Shown here: positions 13,713 to 18,138 of the stretch, piece after piece | Layout: every line of letters starts with the position of its first letter | How positions within the stretch are numbered: position 1 is the first letter of the stretch | Notes under the pieces: model-generated | Database searches by the model: none | Seen by the model: only the letters and a program-made list of their open reading frames with translations | What the model was told of the DNA's origin: nothing | Assembly (NCBI GenBank): GCA_937915825.1 | Contig: CALGGT010000092.1 | Span: forward strand, 1 to 18,138 | Reading direction: 5' to 3' | From: an uncultured Eubacterium sp. | GTDB taxonomy: Bacteria; Bacillota; Clostridia; Lachnospirales; Lachnospiraceae | DNA length: 18,138 nucleotides | Translations under genes and position numbers: made by a program

Positions 13713-14521
13713 GAGCCTTATACGGCTTAAGGGACGCGGTCGTGACAGGATGCACCTTTGACGGCCCGGCAGATGGAGAGTCGGCATTAAAGGAAGCCGG
13801 CAATATTGCAGTCAAGGATTGTCATTTTGAGTTGCGTTACCCCCTGTGGCACGTGGAAAACTTTACGATGGAGAATTCTACCATGTCCGATACCACGAGA
13901 GCTGCTATCTGGTATGCGAAAAATGGAGAGATATGGAATTGTAAAATGCACGGGATCAAAGCGGTTCGGGAGTCGGAGGACATTCGTATAAAGGATTCGG
14001 ATATTATTTCCCAGGAATTTGGCTGGAAATCGGACCGGATCACGTTGAGTCATTGTCGGATCACCTCGGAATATTTATTCTTAGACAGCAGCAACATTCG
14101 CTTGGATCACGTGAAAATGCAGGGGAAATATTCCTTCCAATATGTGAAAAATATGGAAATTGAGGACAGTTACTTAGATACCAAGGACGCTTTTTGGCAT
14201 ACGGAAAATGTTACGGTGCGAAACAGCGTGGTAAAAGGGGAGTACCTGGCCTGGTATTCGAAGAATCTTACGCTGATCGATTGCAAGATCATAGGAACCC
14301 AGCCACTTTGCTATTGTCAGGGATTGAAGCTGGTTGGCTGCACCATGGTGGATACGGATCTGTCCTTTGAATATTCCGAGGTTGAGGCAGATGTTAGGGG
14401 AAGGATTGATTCGGTGAAAAATCCCAAGTCCGGGAGGATCGTGGCCGATGAGATTGGGGAAATCATATGGGAAAATCCGGTAATTCCCTGCGAAGGAAAG
14501 GTGGAGATCCGGAACGTCTGA
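13676..14521 (+). CDS. DUF3737 right-handed beta-helix protein
   Basis: This is a roughly 281-residue cytoplasmic protein (no signal peptide) of the DUF3737 family; its function is unknown. The sequence is made of short repeated strands with recurring polar turns typical of a right-handed parallel beta-helix: VTGCTFDGPADGESALKEAGNIAVKDCHFE, LRYPLWHVENFTMENSTM, GEIWNCKMHGIKAVRESEDIRIKDSDI, KGKYSFQYVKNMEIEDSYLDTKDAFWHTENVTV, and KGEYLAWYSKNLTLIDCKIIGTQPLCYC. The conserved tail FEYSEVEADVRGRIDSVKNPKSG is present, so the gene appears complete. I chose ATG 13676 because GGAG lies 6 bp upstream. ATG 13664 would add four residues, with a site only 3 bp away. Confidence 0.88.
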   Translation: MLEIKNQTMDEERALYGLRDAVVTGCTFDGPADGESALKEAGNIAVKDCHFELRYPLWHVENFTMENSTMSDTTRAAIWYAKNGEIWNCKMHGIKAVRESEDIRIKDSDIISQEFGWKSDRITLSHCRITSEYLFLDSSNIRLDHVKMQGKYSFQYVKNMEIEDSYLDTKDAFWHTENVTVRNSVVKGEYLAWYSKNLTLIDCKIIGTQPLCYCQGLKLVGCTMVDTDLSFEYSEVEADVRGRIDSVKNPKSGRIVADEIGEIIWENPVIPCEGKVEIRNV

Positions 14522-14643
14522 CAGAAAAGTTCACAATTTGTACACTTTTTTACAAAAATCATGTCACATTTTCCAGATAGAATGATGTCCGAAAAAGAGA
14601 AACCATCGAAAAATTTGAGAGCAAAGAAATGGAGGCTTGATTT

Positions 14644-15684
14644 ATGAGAAAACAGAATAAAACCCTTGCGTTCGTATTGGCATTGTCCCTAGTGGTAGGC
14701 AGTGTTGCTACATTTGGATGGGAAAAGACAAATTCAAATGTAAAGGCCAGTATGTTAAAATTGCAGGATGGAGCCGAAGCCACTGCAGCACCTACGGCGG
14801 TTACCGGTGAAACGGTGTCTACAGAGGTTGCCAGTGCCGATCCTAGCGCCAGCGCAGACCCCAGTGCCAGTCAGACGCCCACGGAGGTGGCTAGCGCAGA
14901 CCCTAGTGCCAGCGTAGATCCCAGCGTGAGTGCGAATCCCAGCGTGAGTGCTAATCCAAACGCCAGTGCAGATCCCAGCGCCAGTGCAGATCCCAGCGCC
15001 AGCGCAGATCCCAGCGCCAGCGCAAATCCCAGCGCCAGCGCAAATCCCAGCGCCAGTGTAAATCCCAGTGGATCTCCTTCTGCGACACCCGTTGGAACGC
15101 CCGAGGTTGGAAATAAGGTTACAAATGGAAATTTCCAATATCAGATTACCAAATTAGCAACCAACGATACAGCCGGTGAGGTAAGTGTGGCAACTGTGGC
15201 AACCGGAGCGGTCAATAAAACATCTCTTACCGTACCCAAAACCATCACTTACGCAGATGGAACTTATAAAGTAACGGCGATTGCAGATTACGCGTTTAAA
15301 AACGCTCCCTTATTAAAGAGCGTAACCATTCAATCCAATGTAAAAACCATTGGAGGCTATGCTTTCCAGAAATTAAAATATTTGGAAGATGTTAACCTGG
15401 GACAAGGTGTAACAACCATAGGAAAGTACGCATTCGGCGGATGTTCCAGTATTCGGAAGATCGTGATTCCTTCCAAAGTTACAACGATCAATACGAAAGC
15501 ATTTAATAATTGTACGAAGTTAAAGGCGTTTATGGTGGAATCCAAGAAGATTACAACGATTGGAACCAAGGTTTTCAATAAGACGAAATCCACTCGATAT
15601 TTCGTTGTTCCTTCTGGGAAAAAGGCTAAGTATAAGAAGCTACTAACAGCTACCGGAATTTCTTATAAAATTTATACCTACTAA
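14644..15684 (+). CDS. Secreted BspA-type leucine-rich-repeat protein
   Basis: This is a 346-residue exported surface protein. A signal peptide (MRKQNKTLAFVLALSLVVGSVATFG, cleavage probably near residues 26-36) is followed by a Thr/Ala-rich stretch. Next comes a long ADPSAS repeat linker (about residues 64-142), and then a C-terminal LRR_5/BspA-like domain (about 190-335). The domain repeats the pattern VTAIADYAFKNAPLLKSVTIQSNVKTIGGYAF, LEDVNLGQGVTTIGKYAFGGCSSIRKIVIPSKVTTINTKAFNNC at about 23-residue spacing. Such domains bind proteins or surfaces; no enzymatic motif is seen. There is no LPXTG sorting signal or lipobox, so attachment, if any, is non-covalent. GGAGG sits 8 bp before ATG 14644. 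Transcription ends at the clear terminator at 15692-15720. Confidence 0.88.
   Translation: MRKQNKTLAFVLALSLVVGSVATFGWEKTNSNVKASMLKLQDGAEATAAPTAVTGETVSTEVASADPSASADPSASQTPTEVASADPSASVDPSVSANPSVSANPNASADPSASADPSASADPSASANPSASANPSASVNPSGSPSATPVGTPEVGNKVTNGNFQYQITKLATNDTAGEVSVATVATGAVNKTSLTVPKTITYADGTYKVTAIADYAFKNAPLLKSVTIQSNVKTIGGYAFQKLKYLEDVNLGQGVTTIGKYAFGGCSSIRKIVIPSKVTTINTKAFNNCTKLKAFMVESKKITTIGTKVFNKTKSTRYFVVPSGKKAKYKKLLTATGISYKIYTY
14833..15069 (+). repeat. 18-bp coding repeat (S-A-D/N-P-S-A linker)
   Basis: About a dozen degenerate 18-bp units of the type AGCGCAGATCCCAGCGCC encode (A/V)S(A/V)(D/N)PSAS. A larger duplication is visible: the TEVASADPSAS block occurs twice. Units differ mainly at third positions and by D/N and A/V swaps. 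The array is likely to vary in length between strains and acts as an extended, possibly glycosylated spacer. Confidence 0.9.
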
Positions 15685-15691
15685 TCAAATC

Positions 15692-15720
15692 AAAGAGGGC
15701 TGTGCATAACAGCCCTTTTT
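15692..15720 (+). terminator. Intrinsic terminator after the LRR gene
   Basis: GGGCTGT (15697-15703), loop GCATA, ACAGCCC (15709-15715), followed by TTTTT. The upstream AAAGA can pair with the T-run, making it partly bidirectional. It closes the LRR transcription unit 8 bp after the stop codon. Confidence 0.92.
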
Positions 15721-15774
15721 CATTCGTGGAGCATGTAGGTCGCAATATTTTATAAAAATTTTGAAAGAAAAGAA

Positions 15775-15803
15775 TGGACATTTCGAAAGAATTGTAGTAA
15801 TAT
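15775..15803 (+). promoter_or_regulatory. Possible promoter for the xylanase gene
   Basis: TGGACA (15775-15780), a 17-bp spacer and TAATAT (15798-15803) lie after the terminator. The ribosome binding site GAGGAGG (15847-15853) precedes ATG 15860. The -10 matches only four of six consensus bases, so this is a moderate call. Confidence 0.45.
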
Positions 15804-15859
15804 ATTTGTTAGTACGTTTGTTAAAAGAAGTTTCATTCATTCAAACGAGGAGGTTTGTC

Positions 15860-17773
15860 ATGAAAAGTGAAATGAGAAGAATTGTAGCCGGTCTTAGTGC
15901 GATGGCCATCGTCGCAAGTGTTACAGCCGGTGCGGATGTGGATGCGAAAGCAAAGGCAAAACTATCCAAGAAAAAAGTAACACTGGAAGTTGGTAAAACC
16001 TTTAAGCTGAAGGCCAAAGGGGTTAAAAAAGTAAAATGGTCCACTTCCAATAAGAAAGTTGTAAAGCTTTCCAAGAAGAAAAAGAAAGCAGTGGTTCTGA
16101 AGGCTAAGAAAGTAGGAAAAGCTACGATTAAGGCAAAAGCAACCTTGAAGAACCAAACCGTAAAGAAATTAACCTGTAAGGTAACCGTTGTAGCCAAGGG
16201 ACAGGATGCAGATATAACCGCATCTGCCGGCGCAAGCAGTGATGCCAGTGCAGCACCTTCCGCGTCTGCCGGTGCGACCGCAGCGGTAGGATCGGCAGAT
16301 CCGAATGGTTCCGCAAATCCTGGTGCAACGGATACAGTTAACAGTGCAGCACCGGCTGCATCTTCCGATGTAAACGAAGCCAGTGCGGCCCCTTCCGAGG
16401 AAGCCAGTGTGGAAACTTCTGAGGAAGCCAGTGCACAACCTTCGGAAGAGCCTACCGAAGAGCCTACCGTAGAACCTACGGAAAAACCCATACCGCCTAC
16501 AGTAACCATCCCGGCGGTACCGAATAAGGAAGCCAGTGAAGATACGGTGCCTTATATTGTTGATGTGGAAGATCAGATCAGCCTGGCAGACAGCTATCGG
16601 GGAGAGATTCCTTATATCGGAACCTGTGCCAACTATTATGGATATGGCAATAAGAAAGATCAGTTAACCAATGAAACATCCTTAGCCTTTATTAAAAAGC
16701 ATTTTAACAGCTTTACTTTGGAAAATGAGATGAAGCCGGATGCGATCTTAGGAAGCCGCATTCAAACCATTTCCATTGCGGAAGCTAAAGAGTTAGGATA
16801 TGTGATTCCGGAAGATTATCCGGAAGAAGTAGTGCCGAAATTAAACTTTGGTACGGTGGATGCAACCATTCAACAGGCCTATGAGCAGGATTTGAAGATG
16901 CGTGCCCATACATTAATGTGGCATCAGCAAACAACGGCTGCGTTCTTTTCCACGAATTACTCCTCCAGTGAAGCAACTACGCCGGAGATCATGGATAAGA
17001 GATTGGAGTTCTATGTTAAGACGGTGATGTCTCATGTAATGGAGAAGGAGATCGAGGTTTCCGGTGAAGCAGGATCCGTTGTATATGCATGGGATGTTTG
17101 CAATGAATATCTGCACCACGACAACAGTCCCACCCAGCTGTCCTGGGCCAGTGTATACGGTGAGCTGGGATTGGAGCCTACTTACGTTAAGAAGGCTTTC
17201 GAGTTTGCGTATGAAGCGTTGAAGGAATATGAAGTAGAGGATCAGGTTACCTTATTTAACAACGATTATGATACGTACTTTGAGATCGAGGATATGGTTC
17301 AGCTTGTAAATTATATCAACGAAGGAGAAGAAGCCAATATTTGCGGCGGTATCGGTATGCAAAGTCATGTAGATATCGATCGTCCTCAATTGTTATCCGA
17401 TGGCGATGATGTATTGGATGCTTACGAAGAAGCGTTGGATGCTTTTCTTGCTACCGGTTTGGAAGTTCAGATTACAGAGTTTGATGCAACCATTAACTTT
17501 GATCATGAAAAGAATTTCAGCTTTAAGAATGAGGGACAAACCGGCTTGGATCAGGCGGAATATGTATATGAGTTTATGAAGCTGATTCTTTCCAAGCAAA
17601 GAAATCGCGATACTTCTGTAAGCCCGAAAGGAATTACCGGATTTACCCTTTGGGGATTGACCGATACGGTTTCCTGGAGAAATAAAATGGAACCCTTGTT
17701 GTTCTCCGAGGGATTCGATGAACCGAAATATTCTTACTACGCATTCCTGGCAGCGCTTACAGCAGATGAGTAG
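15860..17773 (+). CDS. Modular secreted endo-1,4-beta-xylanase (GH10)
   Basis: This 637-residue exported enzyme cleaves internal beta-1,4 bonds of xylan. Layout: signal peptide (about 1-28); a very Lys-rich Ig-like (BIG2-like) module (about 35-113, LSKKKVTLEVGKTFKLKAK...VKWSTSNKKVVKLSKKKKKAVVLKAKKVGKATI); an Ala/Ser/Glu/Pro linker (about 116-225); then the GH10 catalytic barrel (about 240-635). GH10 landmarks are FNSFTLENEMKPD, MRAHTLMWHQQ, WDVCNEYLHHD with acid/base Glu416, VQITEFDATINF with nucleophile Glu540, and GFTLWGLTDTVSWR. I chose ATG 15860 for its GAGGAGG site; the upstream in-frame ATG at 15761 runs through the promoter. No known carbohydrate-binding module is recognised; the basic Ig-like part may instead bind the cell wall. 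It is an independent unit between two terminators. Confidence 0.95.
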   Translation: MKSEMRRIVAGLSAMAIVASVTAGADVDAKAKAKLSKKKVTLEVGKTFKLKAKGVKKVKWSTSNKKVVKLSKKKKKAVVLKAKKVGKATIKAKATLKNQTVKKLTCKVTVVAKGQDADITASAGASSDASAAPSASAGATAAVGSADPNGSANPGATDTVNSAAPAASSDVNEASAAPSEEASVETSEEASAQPSEEPTEEPTVEPTEKPIPPTVTIPAVPNKEASEDTVPYIVDVEDQISLADSYRGEIPYIGTCANYYGYGNKKDQLTNETSLAFIKKHFNSFTLENEMKPDAILGSRIQTISIAEAKELGYVIPEDYPEEVVPKLNFGTVDATIQQAYEQDLKMRAHTLMWHQQTTAAFFSTNYSSSEATTPEIMDKRLEFYVKTVMSHVMEKEIEVSGEAGSVVYAWDVCNEYLHHDNSPTQLSWASVYGELGLEPTYVKKAFEFAYEALKEYEVEDQVTLFNNDYDTYFEIEDMVQLVNYINEGEEANICGGIGMQSHVDIDRPQLLSDGDDVLDAYEEALDAFLATGLEVQITEFDATINFDHEKNFSFKNEGQTGLDQAEYVYEFMKLILSKQRNRDTSVSPKGITGFTLWGLTDTVSWRNKMEPLLFSEGFDEPKYSYYAFLAALTADE

Positions 17774-17795
17774 AATGTAACTCAGATGAGTGGAA
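17763..17795 (+). repeat. 20-bp-period duplication at the xylanase stop codon
   Basis: CAGATGAGTAGAA (17763-17775), which contains the TAG stop, is repeated as CAGATGAGTGGAA (17783-17795). It is short but follows the same pattern as the duplication at the end of ldh. Confidence 0.65.
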
Positions 17796-17854
17796 GAATT
17801 AAATAATAAATCATCTAAATTAATAAAATTATTTAAAATATTTAAAGATTCGTT

Positions 17855-17887
17855 CCCTGATATGGTTTTCATATCAGGGGATTTTTT
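17855..17887 (+). terminator. Intrinsic terminator after the xylanase gene
   Basis: CCCTGATATG (17855-17864), loop GTTTT, CATATCAGGG (17870-17879), then GATTTTTT. This is a perfect 10-bp stem. It lies about 80 bp after the stop codon, beyond an A/T-rich stretch. The 299-bp gap 17774-18072 otherwise holds a small stop-codon duplication and the next gene's promoter. Confidence 0.93.
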
Positions 17888-17997
17888 ATGCCGTATAGAA
17901 AAAAAACGTCCGGGAGAACAATCTGGTTAACTCTTCTGCAAGAAATACGGTGGTTGAGTTGTATTGACTTAGATAAATATCCTTGTATTTTTGTCTC

Positions 17998-18026
17998 TTG
18001 ATAATGAAATCACTTTATTGTATAAT
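17998..18026 (+). promoter_or_regulatory. Strong sigma-A promoter near the right edge
   Basis: TTGATA (17998-18003), a 17-bp spacer and a consensus TATAAT (18021-18026). It drives the gene beginning at 18073. Confidence 0.8.
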
Positions 18027-18072
18027 ATCACCAAGGCGTACTTTAGAAAATTCTTAAGGAAGGTGAGAGTAA

Positions 18073-18138
18073 TTGAAAAACAAAAAATATAAAGATAATC
18101 TTTTTTCTTTTCTATTTGGAAGTAACGAACACAAAACT
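18073..18138 (+). CDS. N-terminus of an Rpn/PD-(D/E)XK nuclease-like protein (cut by window)
   Basis: Twenty-two codons are visible from TTG 18073 to the window end: LKNKKYKDNLFSFLFGSNEHKT. The KKYKDNLFSFLFG start is what I recognise from Rpn-family (recombination-promoting nuclease, formerly transposase_31) and related PD-(D/E)XK proteins common in Lachnospiraceae. These often begin K-x-x-KDxLFRxLFG. GGAAGGTGAG ends 6 bp before the TTG, and a strong promoter lies 46 bp upstream, so the start is well supported. The catalytic part is outside the window, so the family call rests on the N-terminal motif only. Confidence 0.6.
   Translation, partial: MKNKKYKDNLFSFLFGSNEHKT

Noticed and set aside
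14536..14556. TTTGTA...TACAAA inverted repeat as terminator or operator after the DUF3737 gene
   Set aside because: The arms are only six A/T-rich pairs and could be chance in an A/T-rich gap. No convincing promoter with normal spacing was found there either.
14755..15138. Minus-strand frame with Gly-Ala-Gly-Ile-Cys repeats
   Set aside because: It is a mirror of the 18-bp ADPSAS coding repeat; the repeats are a consequence of the plus-strand array.
15761..15859. N-terminal extension of the xylanase from ATG 15761
   Set aside because: It overlaps the probable promoter. ATG 15860 has GAGGAGG at the right distance and begins a signal peptide.
15841..16509. 222-codon open frame on the minus strand, Ala/Ser/Val/Phe-rich
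   Set aside because: It lies wholly over the xylanase signal, Lys-rich module and linker. Its length comes from the biased codons of that low-complexity sequence. No ribosome binding site or family resemblance was seen.
1..18138. Reverse transcriptase, transposase, integrase, tRNA or rRNA inside the window
   Set aside because: I looked for these because of the variable segments and repeats. None was found apart from the first 22 codons of the Rpn-like gene at the right edge.

Overview
The window looks like a chromosomal segment from a Gram-positive, fibre-degrading anaerobe, most likely a gut or rumen Lachnospiraceae (Clostridia). The reasons are AGGAGG-type ribosome binding sites, sigma-A promoters (TTGnnA-17-TATAAT), Ser/Pro/Asp- and Glu/Pro-rich surface linkers, Lys-rich wall-type modules, a secreted GH10 xylanase, and DUF6273, DUF4358 and DUF3737 proteins, which I associate with this group. 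The genus cannot be fixed from sequence alone. All supported genes are on the + strand.

Region 1 (1-4128) is a tandemly duplicated two-gene cassette. Each copy has a DUF6273 (putatively lectin/FGE-like) protein followed by a secreted, Lys-rich, propeller-like protein of unknown function. The first DUF6273 gene is cut by the window edge. The second is a lipoprotein. Both DUF6273 proteins end in a region bounded by WWxRSPG and GVRPALHLN that is rich in NNC/NNT codons and diverges mainly in amino acids. This resembles the variable region of diversity-generating retroelement targets, but no reverse transcriptase or template repeat lies in the window. A 16-bp-stem hairpin with TTGACA in its loop precedes the second cassette.

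Region 2 (4259-8914) is an extracytoplasmic acyl/acetyl-modification block: a secreted SGNH esterase with a linker and FN3-like module, a DUF4358 protein, an MBOAT O-acyltransferase (AlgI type) and a DHHW/SGNH protein (AlgX/AlgJ type). The last three form a probable operon for O-acetylation of a surface polysaccharide, and the SGNH esterase may oppose it.

Region 3 (8970-14521) is housekeeping or accessory metabolism: a serine hydrolase of the beta-lactamase fold, an aldo/keto reductase, L-lactate dehydrogenase, an SDR-type NAD-binding protein, a 4HBT thioesterase and a DUF3737 beta-helix protein.

Region 4 (14644-17773) has two secreted proteins with long low-complexity linkers: a BspA-type LRR protein and a modular GH10 endo-xylanase. 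Each ends in a clear intrinsic terminator. A strong promoter near the right edge drives the first 22 codons of an Rpn/PD-(D/E)XK-nuclease-like gene.

A recurring oddity is that most gene junctions from 5.4 to 12.1 kb, and again at 17.8 kb, carry their own unrelated short tandem repeat (14, 25, 17-19, 22, 28 and 20 bp periods). Several of these duplicate the stop codon of the preceding gene. The 22-bp array before ldh (seven units) is the most regular. No rRNA, tRNA, CRISPR array, insertion sequence or replication origin was seen. No gene-free stretch exceeds 300 bases; the longest is 17774-18072.
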